From Candidatus Vesicomyosocius sp. SY067_SCS001 (GTDB taxonomy: Bacteria > Pseudomonadota > Gammaproteobacteria > PS1 > Pseudothioglobaceae), in contig NZ_CP054877.1 in the NCBI RefSeq assembly GCF_014706615.1, forward strand, positions 744,001-808,000: a stretch of DNA of 64,000 nt. The letters run 5' to 3'. The notes under the pieces are model-generated. The model ran no database searches. It worked only from the letters and a program-made list of their open reading frames with translations, and was not told where the DNA came from. This document shows positions 1-9,913 of the stretch, piece after piece. Every line of letters begins with the position of its first letter. The first letter of the stretch is position 1. A program made the translations under genes and the position numbers.

Positions 1-1
1 A

Positions 2-655
2 ATGGCATTCGGATGTGAATTACAATTCAATCAAATTACAACCGAAGGAATTAGCAATATAAGTAGCGAAGATATTACTTATGCAACTAAACTAGGTTAT
101 ACCATTAAACATATCGGGATTGCTAAAAAACTAGACGATAAATTACAAATGCATGTGCGACCAACTTTAATACCTACAACACATTTACTATCTAATGTTA
201 ATGGGGTAATGAATGGTATATTAATCAAAGGAAATGCAGTTGGTGAAACACTTTATTACGGTGCTGGTGCTGGTGATGAAGCGACGGCAAGTAGTGTTAT
301 TGCTGATTTAATTGATATTATCAGAAATACTGCAAACCATGATATTTTTGGTTGGAAATCATTAATTAGTATTGCAAATTGCAATACTAATAGTATTGCA
401 AGTATTTTCTACTTACGTTTATTAGTCACTAATAAACTAGGGGTATTAAAAGATATTAAAAAAACTTTAGCTAATTATGATATTAATATAGAGGCTTTTT
501 TTCAAAAGAAGATTAACCAGAAAAATAATTTACATATTGCCCTTATTACTAACCTTACTAATAACAGTAAAATAAACAAGGCAGTAACAGATATTCAAAA
601 ATATGATTACATTTTAGATAAGATTAAAATAATTTTTGTTGAAACACTTAATTAA
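2..655 (+). CDS. hom: Homoserine dehydrogenase, C-terminal half (cut by window start)
   Basis: Reduces aspartate semialdehyde to homoserine with NAD(P)H, the branch point to threonine and methionine. Only the last 217 residues are in the window; the frame is already open at the left edge, so the ATG at position 2 is internal. The visible part holds the end of the catalytic domain, including the stretch YGAGAGDEATASS that follows the substrate-binding region, and from about residue 135 an ACT domain beginning YLRLLVTNKLGVL, which is the usual site of threonine feedback control in the monofunctional enzyme. thrC starts 10 bases downstream, so the two are probably co-transcribed. Identification is firm; the start of the gene is not visible. 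Confidence 0.95.
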   Translation: MAFGCELQFNQITTEGISNISSEDITYATKLGYTIKHIGIAKKLDDKLQMHVRPTLIPTTHLLSNVNGVMNGILIKGNAVGETLYYGAGAGDEATASSVIADLIDIIRNTANHDIFGWKSLISIANCNTNSIASIFYLRLLVTNKLGVLKDIKKTLANYDINIEAFFQKKINQKNNLHIALITNLTNNSKINKAVTDIQKYDYILDKIKIIFVETLN

Positions 656-665
656 GGAATATATA

Positions 666-1730
666 ATGAGATATACAGGTTTAATTGAATACTATAAAGA
701 TAGACTCCCTGTGAATGATAAAACTAAACTTATTAGTTTAGGAGAAGGGAATACACCACTTATTAAGTTGGTAAATTTACCTAAAGAATTAAGTAAAGAT
801 GTTGATATTTATATCAAATATGAAGGTCTGAACCCTACAGGTTCATTTAAAGATCGCGGTATGACTATGGCAGTTACTAAAGCGGTAGAATCTGGCTCTA
901 AAGCAATTATTTGTGCTTCTACAGGCAATACTTCAGCATCCGCAGCAGCTTACGCAGCACGTGCTGGTATTAAGGCGTTTGTACTAATACCTGAAGGTAA
1001 AATTACACTAGGTAAATTAGCTCAAGCAATGATGCACAGTGCTATTATTATTCAAATCAAAGGTAACTTTGATGATGGCATGCGTTTGGTTAAAGAAGTA
1101 TCCAAACATGTCTCTGTATCTATTGTCAATTCAATTAATCCGTTTCGTTTACAAGGTCAAAAAACTGCTGCCTTTGAAATTATAGAAGAACTTGGATTTG
1201 CACCAGATTATCATTGTCTACCTGTTGGAAATGCAGGGAATATTTCATCACATTGCATAGGATATTCAGAATTATATAAAGAAGGAAAGGTAAACAATAT
1301 GCCTAAAATGATAGGCTATCAAGCAGCAGGATCTGCACCTTTTGTTCAAGGAATTATGATAGATAACCCTGAAACTATTGCAACTGCTATTCGTATTGGT
1401 CACCCTCAAAACTGGGATTTAGCACAAAAAGTTAAGAAAGAATCAAAAGGATGGTTTAGTTCATTAACTGATGAAAAAATTCTAAGAACACAAAAATTAC
1501 TGTCTGAAAAAGAGGGTATTTTCTGCGAACCTGCTTCAGCAACTGCACTAGCAGGTGCAATACATGATATTAAAAGCGGAAAAATTGTAAACGGTTCTAA
1601 AATAGTATGTACACTAACAGGTCATGGTTTAAAAGACTCTGATACAGCAATTTCACAATGTAACAATCAAATAATCAATATTAACCCAATAATAAGTGAA
1701 GTCAAAAATGCTATTTTTAACAATATGTAA
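666..1730 (+). CDS. thrC: Threonine synthase
   Basis: PLP enzyme that converts O-phosphohomoserine to threonine. The PLP lysine lies in the N-terminal motif NPTGSFKDRGM, and SLGEGNTPL near the start is typical of the short (about 350 residue) threonine synthases. I chose ATG 666 over an in-frame ATG at 636 because an AAGGAA ribosome site sits just before it and the protein then begins MRYTGLIEYY as in relatives; this gives 354 residues. It follows hom by 10 bases and precedes cysM by 18, so it is probably part of one unit for aspartate-family and cysteine synthesis. Confidence 0.96.
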   Translation: MRYTGLIEYYKDRLPVNDKTKLISLGEGNTPLIKLVNLPKELSKDVDIYIKYEGLNPTGSFKDRGMTMAVTKAVESGSKAIICASTGNTSASAAAYAARAGIKAFVLIPEGKITLGKLAQAMMHSAIIIQIKGNFDDGMRLVKEVSKHVSVSIVNSINPFRLQGQKTAAFEIIEELGFAPDYHCLPVGNAGNISSHCIGYSELYKEGKVNNMPKMIGYQAAGSAPFVQGIMIDNPETIATAIRIGHPQNWDLAQKVKKESKGWFSSLTDEKILRTQKLLSEKEGIFCEPASATALAGAIHDIKSGKIVNGSKIVCTLTGHGLKDSDTAISQCNNQIININPIISEVKNAIFNNM

Positions 1731-1748
1731 CTCCAACTAAAAAAAGTT

Positions 1749-2636
1749 ATGATATTCAAAACTATTGAACAAACCATTGGCAATACACCTTTAGTAAAAC
1801 TACAACGTCTAAACCCTAATTCATCAAACACCATCTTACTTAAACTAGAGGGTAATAACCCTGCAGGATCAGTTAAAGATAGATCTGTACTTAACATGGT
1901 TTCAAATAGTGAAAAACGAGGTGAAATATCTCCTGGCGATACCCTAATTGAAGCCACCAGTGGTAATACTGGTATTGCATTAGCCATGATAGCAGCTATT
2001 AAAAGCTATAAAATGATTTTAATTATGCCTGATTATCTTTCACAAGAAAGACGTGATGCCATGAGTGCTTATGGCGCCAAACTTATCTTAGTTACTAAGG
2101 ATGAAGGCATGGAGGGTGCTAGAGATTTAGCTGATAAAATGGAAAAACAAGGTATAGGTAAACAGCTTAATCAATTTTCTAATCTAGATAACCCCAATGC
2201 TCACTTCAATACAACTGCTGAAGAAATCTGGCAAGATACACAAGGATCAATCACTCATTTTATCTCCGCTATGGGGACTACTGGCACTATTATGGGTGTA
2301 TCAGATAGGTTAAAAGAAAAAAACCCAACAATTCAAATTATTGGCGTTCAACCTGAAGATGGTGCACAAATTGCTGGAATTCGCCGTTGGCCAAAAACAT
2401 ACTTACCAAAAATCTTTAATCTCTCTAAAATAGATACTATTATGAATATTTCACAAATATCAGCAGAGCAAACCACACGAAACCTAGCAACAATAGAAGG
2501 TATTTTTGCTGGTGTATCCTCTGGAGGTTCTATATTTTCAGCCATTGAATTATCTAAAAACGTTAATAACGCCACTATTGTTACTATTGCTTGTGACCGA
2601 GGAGACCGCTACCTTTCAACTGGTATATTTAGTTGA
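1749..2636 (+). CDS. cysM: Cysteine synthase B (O-acetylserine sulfhydrylase)
   Basis: Makes cysteine from O-acetylserine and sulfide or thiosulfate, PLP dependent. It starts MIFKTIEQTIGNTPLVKL, with the PLP lysine in NNPAGSVKDRSV and the substrate loop EATSGNTGIALA, all standard for the family. The length of 295 residues and the sequence around GIRRWP fit the CysM type, which can use thiosulfate, rather than CysK. That would suit a thiosulfate-oxidising cell, but the substrate is inferred. Its stop codon overlaps the TTG start of the next gene by four bases, indicating translational coupling. Confidence 0.93.
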   Translation: MIFKTIEQTIGNTPLVKLQRLNPNSSNTILLKLEGNNPAGSVKDRSVLNMVSNSEKRGEISPGDTLIEATSGNTGIALAMIAAIKSYKMILIMPDYLSQERRDAMSAYGAKLILVTKDEGMEGARDLADKMEKQGIGKQLNQFSNLDNPNAHFNTTAEEIWQDTQGSITHFISAMGTTGTIMGVSDRLKEKNPTIQIIGVQPEDGAQIAGIRRWPKTYLPKIFNLSKIDTIMNISQISAEQTTRNLATIEGIFAGVSSGGSIFSAIELSKNVNNATIVTIACDRGDRYLSTGIFS

Positions 2637-3916
2637 TAAGATACCTCTCTCACCAACTCCCTAATAAACTAAAAATTTATATATTCTTAGCACTAAGTAG
2701 TATTATTACTGTTATTGTTATTAATTTCTTCCTCACTTATAGTGAACATGCCCAAAATATATTTAAGCATTTAATTTCTTCAAAGCCTTATTTAAGTTTT
2801 GTTATCACACCTGTTGTTTTTGTCTTAGTTGTATATATTACTAAGTACTTTTGCCATTATGTTCAAGGTAGTGGGATCCCCCAACTAATTATTGCCAATG
2901 ATTCTCGCAATAAATCTATACGTAAAAAGCTATTATCATTTAGAGTGGCAACTGGAAAAATTATACTTATTTTTGCAGGCATGCTTGGTGGTGCGCCTAT
3001 TGGCATCGAAGGACCTAGTATTCATATTGGAGGTTCAATATTTTTTGGATTTAATAAGTTTATCAAATTTAAACGTAAACTTCTCATTCATTCACTGATT
3101 GCGATTGGTGGTAGCGCTGGGCTTATCGTCGCCTTTAATGCGCCAATTGCAGGTTTTATGTTTAGTTTTGAAGAAATAGGCCGTAAACTAAAAAAACAAG
3201 CACTTATTTTAATCGCTATCGTTAGTGTGGTAGTTTACTTATTAGCAATTATATATCGTGGTAATAATATCTATTTGAGCGATATGTCAGCTAATTCTAT
3301 TGATTTAATACTAATTTGGCAATTACTACCATTAGTGATATTATCCGGTATTTTAGGTGGTTTATTCTCAAAAATAACTCTTTACTTGATTAAAATATTT
3401 ACAGCTTACACCAAAATCAAAGTTATTATAATTGCATTAATATTAGGCTTAATTATTGCACTATTTAATTATTTATCCAAAGGTCAAATTGCTGGTTCTG
3501 GTCGTGAAGAAGTATTGTTAATATTAACTGGCTATAAATTTGGTAATGATTTTATTGTGATGAAATATTTATCAACCCTAAGTTCTTTAGCCTCCACAAT
3601 TCCTGGCGGTTTGTTTATGCCTAGTATTTCTATAGGGGCTGGTATTGGTAGTGAAATAAGCAATTATTATTCACAAATCAATCCACAAATTATTATCATT
3701 ATGTCCATGATTGCTTATTTAACCGCTGTAATTAGGACACCACTTACTTGTACATTCGTCATTTTAGAAATGACGAATACACTTAATTTACTTATTCCAG
3801 CATTGATTGTCGCCTTTATCGCTAATTGGATATCTAAACAAATATCCACACCTCCAATCTACGAAGCATTGGCTAATAGTTACTTAAAGTTAACGCAAAA
3901 AACTAAAATGGTTTAA
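2633..3916 (+). CDS. clcA: ClC-family chloride channel or Cl-/H+ antiporter
   Basis: Inner-membrane protein of the ClC family, 427 residues with about ten or more hydrophobic segments. The three chloride-filter motifs are visible in order: GSGIP, GIEGPS with the gating glutamate (usual form GREGP), and GGLFMPSISIGAGIG. A tyrosine in PIYEAL near the C-terminus fits the central chloride-site tyrosine. There is no C-terminal CBS pair. The start is a TTG that overlaps the cysM stop (TTGA). The 3' end overlaps the convergent hemJ gene by 14 bases, leaving no room for a separate terminator. Whether it is a channel or an exchanger cannot be told from sequence alone. Confidence 0.88.
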   Translation: MIRYLSHQLPNKLKIYIFLALSSIITVIVINFFLTYSEHAQNIFKHLISSKPYLSFVITPVVFVLVVYITKYFCHYVQGSGIPQLIIANDSRNKSIRKKLLSFRVATGKIILIFAGMLGGAPIGIEGPSIHIGGSIFFGFNKFIKFKRKLLIHSLIAIGGSAGLIVAFNAPIAGFMFSFEEIGRKLKKQALILIAIVSVVVYLLAIIYRGNNIYLSDMSANSIDLILIWQLLPLVILSGILGGLFSKITLYLIKIFTAYTKIKVIIIALILGLIIALFNYLSKGQIAGSGREEVLLILTGYKFGNDFIVMKYLSTLSSLASTIPGGLFMPSISIGAGIGSEISNYYSQINPQIIIIMSMIAYLTAVIRTPLTCTFVILEMTNTLNLLIPALIVAFIANWISKQISTPPIYEALANSYLKLTQKTKMV

Positions 3917-4325
3917 CCACAACAAGTACAACAACACCAACTAATATTAATACAGGAAACTCGTTAAACCAACGATAAAAAATATGAGATCTGGTATTTT
4001 TATCAGCCTTAAAAACATCCACTAAATAGCCACAAAAAAAATGATATACTATCAACAACATTACTAATAATAACTTAACATATAACCAAAATTGAATTGA
4101 ATAATATGCCCAACCATCAATGCTTAGATATAATCCTAATACAGTAGCTAGGATAAAACTTGGCATCATAATACCTGTATAAAGCTTATATTCCATCACT
4201 TTAAAACGATCAATACTAAGCTTGTCTTGACTCATTGAGTGGTAAACAAAAAGACGTGGTAAATAAAATAGTGATGCAAACCAAGTAATCACACTAATAA
4301 TATGAAAAGCTTTTATCCACAACAT
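3903..4325 (-). CDS. hemJ: Protoporphyrinogen IX oxidase, HemJ type
   Basis: Membrane enzyme that oxidises protoporphyrinogen IX to protoporphyrin IX in haem synthesis. The sequence begins MLWIKAFHIISVITWFASLFYLPRLF..., the family signature, with the conserved histidine at residue 8 and about four membrane helices; 140 residues is normal. I chose ATG 4325 because a GGAGG sequence lies six bases upstream; an earlier TTG at 4331 is too close to it. hemC, another haem gene, lies 2 kb away. The 3' end overlaps the ClC gene on the other strand by 14 bases. Confidence 0.9.
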   Translation of the reverse strand: MLWIKAFHIISVITWFASLFYLPRLFVYHSMSQDKLSIDRFKVMEYKLYTGIMMPSFILATVLGLYLSIDGWAYYSIQFWLYVKLLLVMLLIVYHFFCGYLVDVFKADKNTRSHIFYRWFNEFPVLILVGVVVLVVVKPF

Positions 4326-4940
4326 ACACAACCTCCGACCCCCTTTTCCCCCTATTAAAGCTTTTTAGGATTAATATACATCATTCAAGCATCAATTATA
4401 GTCATATAAATTTGCTTCGATATGTAATCGAAGAAAATAGTGAAATTCCATATAACTACATATTCTATGTTGATAAATAAATTGTATATCGTTTCTAGGT
4501 GTTAATAATAACACTATTAACACTCCTAGATGAGAATGTGATTACTCCCCTAAATAAACTTAATGCATTATAATAATGACATTGAATGTATTAATATTAG
4601 TTTATTTATTAGAAATAATAATTGCTACCATCGCCATAGTTAAAAGTTATTTTAAAAATCTAAAACCAAAAACTAATATTAATTAAGCATGATATAAGTT
4701 ATACTTTAGTTATAATAAATCCAAGAATACATATACCAAATATATATTAGAAGTAAATTCTCTATACTCACCATACGATAAATTCATTGATAATAAGATT
4801 ATATAACGAATAAAATAGTATTCAACATTTTTTTCATCATAATGAGTTGAATTTCTTATTATACATTGTTAAATATACAAAAATTTCACTTTGATAAAAA
4901 TAAAGGATAGTAAAATCAATTTTTTTATACTTGAATTATT
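4326..4940. other. Non-coding gap hemJ-ftsY
   Basis: About 600 bases, very AT-rich, between divergent genes, so the promoters of hemJ and ftsY must lie here. It contains an imperfect hairpin at 4494-4530 and one short open frame of 36 codons at 4576-4686 (+) that reads as one hydrophobic helix with a basic tail, without a clear ribosome site. Nothing else recognisable. Confidence 0.6.
4494..4530. repeat. Imperfect inverted repeat (hairpin)
   Basis: TCTAGG plus TGTTAATA pairs with TATTAACA plus CCTAGA; two unpaired bases (CT, 4523-4524) bulge out and the loop is seven bases. No T-run follows on either strand, so it is not a clear terminator. Function unknown. Confidence 0.6.
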
Positions 4941-5900
4941 ATGTTTAATTTTTTAAAAAAAAATCAGTCAAAATCAGAAAATTTAGACACAAACAAACAA
5001 ACTTCATTAAAACAACGCCTAGATAAATCTAGACAAAAATTAGGATCTAGCTTATCTTCTTTATTATTGGGTAAAAAAGAAATTAATGAGAATTTATTAG
5101 AAGAACTAGAAACACTATTAATCACTGCTGATGTCGGTATTAATACCACAGATAAAATACTAAAATCTACACGTAAAAACGCTTCTAGAAAAACCTTAAA
5201 AAATGCTGAAAACTTGTACCAATTCTTAAAAGATGAATTGGCTAAATTGTTCATTGAAAACAACCAACTTAATATTAGTATTAATGAGACTTTTGTTATT
5301 CTAGTCGTAGGTGTTAATGGCGCTGGTAAAACTACCTTGATTGGTAAATTAGCAAAGTCTTTTCAAAATCAAGGCAAATCGGTTATGCTAGCAGCAGGTG
5401 ATACTTTCCGCGCTGCAGCCATTGAACAACTCAAAATATGGGGACAACGCAATAACATCCCTGTTGTAGCAAAAACTTTAGGTGCTGATACTGCTTCTGT
5501 CATTTTTGATGCCTACCAATCAGCGCAAGCCAAGAATATTGACATTCTACTTGCTGATACTGCTGGGCGATTACATACACAAAACAATCTTATGAAAGAA
5601 TTAACCAAAATTAAACGCGTTATTACCAAACAAAATATAAATGCGCCACATGAGACTATGCTAGTTATTGACGGAGGATCAGGACAAAATGTCATCAATC
5701 AAGCCAAAGAGTTTAATAAGGCAGTTAAACTAAGTGGTATTAGTATCACTAAACTGGATGGTACTGCTAAAGGCGGGGGTTTATTTTCGATTGCTGACGA
5801 ACTTAATTTACCTATTCGCTATATTGGCATAGGTGAAGGGATTGATGATCTTAAAATCTTTCAACCTAAAGAATTCATAAACGCTTTGTTTGATCAATAA
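4941..5900 (+). CDS. ftsY: Signal recognition particle receptor FtsY
   Basis: SRP-receptor GTPase that docks ribosomes making membrane proteins at the inner membrane. Order: short N-terminal segment starting MFNFLKKNQS, helical N domain (about residues 20-90), then the G domain with GVNGAGKTT (124-132), DTFRAAA (144-150), DTAGR (206-210) and TKLDGTAKGG (260-269). At 319 residues it lacks the long acidic A domain found in E. coli FtsY (497 residues), leaving only a short amphipathic membrane-targeting start. The usual DATTGQ-type motif reads DGGSGQ here. It stands alone; ftsE/ftsX are not adjacent. Confidence 0.96.
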   Translation: MFNFLKKNQSKSENLDTNKQTSLKQRLDKSRQKLGSSLSSLLLGKKEINENLLEELETLLITADVGINTTDKILKSTRKNASRKTLKNAENLYQFLKDELAKLFIENNQLNISINETFVILVVGVNGAGKTTLIGKLAKSFQNQGKSVMLAAGDTFRAAAIEQLKIWGQRNNIPVVAKTLGADTASVIFDAYQSAQAKNIDILLADTAGRLHTQNNLMKELTKIKRVITKQNINAPHETMLVIDGGSGQNVINQAKEFNKAVKLSGISITKLDGTAKGGGLFSIADELNLPIRYIGIGEGIDDLKIFQPKEFINALFDQ

Positions 5901-5988
5901 TACAATTATTATAAGTTTAAGCTATTATATTAAACAATTCTTTATTTATTAATTATTAATCTACAAGATTAACGTGCTATTAGAACAA

Positions 5989-6027
5989 CATTTTCATAAC
6001 TTTTTCAACAAAATAGTTATGAAAATG
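5989..6027. terminator. Perfect 13-bp inverted repeat between convergent ftsY and hemC
   Basis: Arms CATTTTCATAACT (5989-6001 region) and AGTTATGAAAATG (6015-6027) with a 13-base loop. It lies between two genes that converge, so a two-way terminator is the simplest reading. T-runs after the stem are weak, hence moderate confidence. Confidence 0.45.
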
Positions 6028-6132
6028 AAAATCTTAATTAATCTTTGTTTTTAAATAAATAGAATTTTAGATAAACATTATCTAATCTGATAATTTAAAC
6101 AACACCTTTAAATCAAATTGTATATTCACATT

Positions 6133-7047
6133 TTAATCTTTTAGAATATCCTTTGCGCCTAATAATATGAGTTTATTTGCCAACTCAATACCCAAAATTT
6201 CTGCTTGAGAAACATGACCAGAAATTTTCTCTTTTAATATCACACCAGTATCAACATTACCTACTAAACCTGTTAACGTTATTTGCTTATTATTAATTGT
6301 CGCAAAGCCTGCAACTGGTACCGAACAACCACCTTCAAGTCGTGTATTCATCGCTCGTTCTGCAATTATTCTATAAGAAGTCTCAATATCAATCAAAGGT
6401 TTAATTAAGTCTAATATTTCCGTATCATTTTCACGAATCTCAATGCCAATTGCACCTTGACCAACCGCTGGAAGGTTTTGATTCTCTGGAATTTGTTGCT
6501 TAATTCTATTTCCAAAACCTAAACGAATAAGCCCTGCGCAAGCAAGAATAATGGCATCAAACTCTCCATCATCTAATTTTTTTAACCGAGTATTAACATT
6601 GCCACGTAAATCTATAATTTGCAAATCAGGTCGGATAACTTTAAGTTGTACAATACGACGCATTGAACACGTACCAACTTTAGCATTTTTTGGCAAATCA
6701 TCAATACTATAAAAATGATTAGAAACAAAAGCATCAAATGGGTTTTCACATTTTAAAATTGCTCCTAATTCAAACTCTTGTGGTATTTCATAAGGAACAT
6801 CCTTCATAGAGTGTACAGCAATATCACTCACGCCTTTCATAATACTAACTTCTAATTCCTTAATAAATAAGCCCTTACCACCAATCTTTGACAAAGATGA
6901 ATTCAAAATTTGGTCACCTTTAGTAGTCATTTTTACTAAAACAACCGTTAGATTAGGGTAAATTTTTTCTAATCTAGATTTAACATGTTGTGCTTGCCAT
7001 AATGCCAATGGAGATTGTCGAGTTGCAATTTTCAGGATTTTATTCAT
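6133..7047 (-). CDS. hemC: Hydroxymethylbilane synthase (porphobilinogen deaminase)
   Basis: Joins four porphobilinogens to hydroxymethylbilane in haem synthesis; cytoplasmic. The cofactor-attachment cysteine is C241 in LEGGCSVPVAG, and the catalytic aspartate is D83 in HSMKDVP. It begins MNKILKIATRQSPLALWQA as in the family and has the normal length of 304 residues. The usual partner hemD (uroporphyrinogen III synthase) does not follow; the gene stands alone, ending against the inverted repeat downstream of ftsY. Confidence 0.97.
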   Translation of the reverse strand: MNKILKIATRQSPLALWQAQHVKSRLEKIYPNLTVVLVKMTTKGDQILNSSLSKIGGKGLFIKELEVSIMKGVSDIAVHSMKDVPYEIPQEFELGAILKCENPFDAFVSNHFYSIDDLPKNAKVGTCSMRRIVQLKVIRPDLQIIDLRGNVNTRLKKLDDGEFDAIILACAGLIRLGFGNRIKQQIPENQNLPAVGQGAIGIEIRENDTEILDLIKPLIDIETSYRIIAERAMNTRLEGGCSVPVAGFATINNKQITLTGLVGNVDTGVILKEKISGHVSQAEILGIELANKLILLGAKDILKD

Positions 7048-7502
7048 GGTTTAAAAGAGTTTATATTAAAATAACTATATGTTTTGATCTTATCTAATTT
7101 TTCTGTGTCGCGAGATTTAACAAAAAATCTCTTAAAAGATACTCAGTTAGTACGCAAAGATAAAACTACCACTTTAATAAAGATTTCCATTCCTATATAA
7201 TCATTATTATCCAGGAATAGAACAAAAAGTCATTACACTTATAAATAAATTAGGTAAATATAAAAATAAGACTATTATTTTCCATGTTAATACTAGTACA
7301 CTAAAAAACATAAAGGATTCTAACAATAAAAACTCTAATCCAAATAGAGTTAATTTTGATACTGTAGTATTCTTTGTAAACAAATTTAGTACAAACTTAT
7401 ACAAAATAGTTAAGCGTGTTCAGAATGGATTATTATTAGACCGAACTTAACAAAGTAATTAACAAATCAATCATTAAACTTAATCAGTAAAAGGAAAAAA
7501 TA
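7048..7502. other. Non-coding gap hemC-argH with an open remnant frame
   Basis: 455 bases between divergent genes. On the plus strand, 7181-7450 is open for 89 codons and ends TAA, but has no ATG, GTG or TTG start; I do not recognise the translation (it includes GIEQKVITLINKLG and ends GLLLDRT). It may be the tail of a lost gene or chance. Confidence 0.5.
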
Positions 7503-8945
7503 ATGACAAATAAACCACAGCAAAAACAACACATAGTAGTACCTAGGAAAAAGTCTAGACAGGTAACACAAACTAATCAATCTTGGGGTGGACGTTTTAG
7601 AGAACCAACAGATGAGTTTGTTAAAATTTTTAGTGCATCAATATTTTTTGATAAAATTTTAGCACCTTACGATATTCAAGGTTCAATTGCTCACGCCACC
7701 ATGTTGCAGGAAGTCGGGGTGCTCACTAAATATGAAAAAGATCAAATCACTAAAGGGCTTGATAAGATTTTAAATAAAATTAAATCTGGTGAATTTAAAT
7801 GGTCAATAACACTTGAAGATGTACATATGAATATTGAGGCACATTTAATTAAGATGATTGGAAATGCAGGAAAAAAACTACACACAGGACGTTCTCGTAA
7901 TGACCAAATAGCAACTGATATCCGTCTTTATTTACGTGATCAAGTTGATAATATTATTAGAAAAATTAAACGCTTACAGCTAGTATTAACTAATTTAGCT
8001 GAAAGAGAGATGAACACAATCATGCCTGGCTTTACCCATCTTCAAGCCGCACAACCCATCAGTTTTGGTCACCATATGATGGCTTATTTTGAAATGTTAG
8101 CACGGGATGTAGAACGCTTATTTGATTGTCGTAAGCGTATCAACTCAATGCCGTTAGGTTCAGCTGCATTAGCAGGTACCACTTATCCCATTAAACGCAC
8201 ACGTACAGCTGAATTATTGGGATTTGAACGTATTTGTCTTAATTCACTTGATGGCGTAAGTGATCGAGATTTTGCCATTGAATTTTTATCCATAGCAAGC
8301 ATAATCATGATGCATCTTTCACGTTTTTCAGAAGAATTAATTTTATGGTCAAGTACACAATTTAACTTTATCGAATTACATGATAATTTTTGTACAGGTT
8401 CATCCATCATGCCACAAAAGAAAAACCCAGATGTTCCTGAACTGGTTCGAGGAAAAACAGGCCGTGTGTATGGTAATTTAACTTCACTCCTTACTATTAT
8501 GAAATCCCAACCACTAGCTTACAACAAAGACAATCAAGAAGACAAAGAGCCATTATTTGATACGGTTGACACTTTAAAAGCATGTTTACGTGTCTTTGCA
8601 GACATGATACCAACCATTCAAATAAAATGTGACAATATGTATAACTCAACTAAACAAGGTTATACCACAGCTACTGATTTAGCTGATTATTTGGTCAACA
8701 AAGGCTTACCTTTTAGAGACGCGCACGCAGTAGTTGGAAAATCAGTTTCTTACGGCATTAAACACAAAAAAGATTTAAGCGAACTTAGTTTGAAAGAACT
8801 ACAAATCTTTGATAGTCGTATTGAAAATGATGTATTTAAAGTACTCTCACTAAAAGGTTCATTAAATGCACGCAATCATTTAGGGGCAACCAGCCCCAAG
8901 CAAGTAAAACAAACTATTAAAATAGCAAGAGAAAGTCTAAAGTAA
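7503..8945 (+). CDS. argH: Argininosuccinate lyase
   Basis: Last step of arginine synthesis: splits argininosuccinate to arginine and fumarate. The family signature [12 protein letters not shown] is at residues 299-310, and [13 protein letters not shown] is also present. The first conserved motif, WGGRF, lies at residue 28 instead of about residue 4, so there is a 24-residue basic, glutamine-rich extension. The start is supported by AAGGAA just upstream, and no better start lies between it and WGGRF. The gene overlaps fmt by one base (TAATG). Confidence 0.96.
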   Translation: MTNKPQQKQHIVVPRKKSRQVTQTNQSWGGRFREPTDEFVKIFSASIFFDKILAPYDIQGSIAHATMLQEVGVLTKYEKDQITKGLDKILNKIKSGEFKWSITLEDVHMNIEAHLIKMIGNAGKKLHTGRSRNDQIATDIRLYLRDQVDNIIRKIKRLQLVLTNLAEREMNTIMPGFTHLQAAQPISFGHHMMAYFEMLARDVERLFDCRKRINSMPLGSAALAGTTYPIKRTRTAELLGFERICLNSLDGVSDRDFAIEFLSIASIIMMHLSRFSEELILWSSTQFNFIELHDNFCTGSSIMPQKKNPDVPELVRGKTGRVYGNLTSLLTIMKSQPLAYNKDNQEDKEPLFDTVDTLKACLRVFADMIPTIQIKCDNMYNSTKQGYTTATDLADYLVNKGLPFRDAHAVVGKSVSYGIKHKKDLSELSLKELQIFDSRIENDVFKVLSLKGSLNARNHLGATSPKQVKQTIKIARESLK

Positions 8946-9913
8946 TGTACTCCAAAAGCACTTCTTTTAAGGCTCGTATAGCCTTTGCAGGCACGACTAA
9001 GTTTTCAGTAGCTATCTTAGAAACACTAATTAATGCTAGGTATAATATTGTTGGAGTATATTGCCAACCAGACCGCCCTAAAGGTCGTGGAAGAATCTTA
9101 ACAGCCTGCCCTGTTAAAGAAAAAGCATTAGAATATAACTTAAAAATTTTTCAGCCTCAAAACTTACAAAACACCAAAACACAACAGATTTTAGCTAAGC
9201 TTAATGCGGATGTGATGATAGTAGTATCTTACGGACAGATATTGCCTGAGAGAATTCTCAACATGCTCAAATATGGCTGTCTTAACATCCATAGCTCATT
9301 ATTACCACGTTGGCGTGGTGCAGCACCTATTCAGCGTGCAATTTTAGCAGGTGATAAAACAACAGGTATCAGCATTATACAAATGAATAAAAATTTAGAT
9401 ACAGGAGATATATTACTTGAAAAAATTTGTCCAATCACGCTTAACGATACAGCACAATCATTACATAACAAACTAGTCAAACTTAGCTCTAATGCTATTG
9501 TTGAAGTCCTAGATAATCTTGATAATTTATCGCCAACAGAACAAAGCAAAAACAACATCACTTACGCTAAAAAACTCAAAAAAAACGAAGCTTGGATTGA
9601 CTGGACTCAAAGTGCCATACAAATCCACCAGAAAATTAGAGCATTTAATCCCTATCCTATTACCCAAACCAATGCATCAAGTAATAGATTTGATACTAAA
9701 ATTCTACGTATTTTTTCTGCTTCTATAGTAATGACTAACGATAATTACAGTCCAGGGAATATTATTAAACATAACAAAGAGATATGTATCGTTGCCACTG
9801 GAGATGGCGCACTAAGTCTAGAAACTTTACAACTTTCAGGCAAGAAAGCACTCAATATTAAAGATTTTAGCAATGCCTATACACTTACTAAGCTATTTAT
9901 TGGATTAATCTAA
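8945..9913 (+). CDS. fmt: Methionyl-tRNA formyltransferase
   Basis: Formylates initiator Met-tRNA using 10-formyl-tetrahydrofolate. The catalytic region reads NIHSSLLPRWRGAAPIQRAI, with the conserved Asn-His pair, followed by the TGISIIQMNKNLDTGDIL segment; the C-terminal OB-like domain covers about residues 210-320. At 322 residues it is full length. It starts on the A of the argH stop codon. The usual neighbours def and rsmB are not present, so the operon differs from that of free-living gammaproteobacteria. Confidence 0.96.
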   Translation: MYSKSTSFKARIAFAGTTKFSVAILETLINARYNIVGVYCQPDRPKGRGRILTACPVKEKALEYNLKIFQPQNLQNTKTQQILAKLNADVMIVVSYGQILPERILNMLKYGCLNIHSSLLPRWRGAAPIQRAILAGDKTTGISIIQMNKNLDTGDILLEKICPITLNDTAQSLHNKLVKLSSNAIVEVLDNLDNLSPTEQSKNNITYAKKLKKNEAWIDWTQSAIQIHQKIRAFNPYPITQTNASSNRFDTKILRIFSASIVMTNDNYSPGNIIKHNKEICIVATGDGALSLETLQLSGKKALNIKDFSNAYTLTKLFIGLI

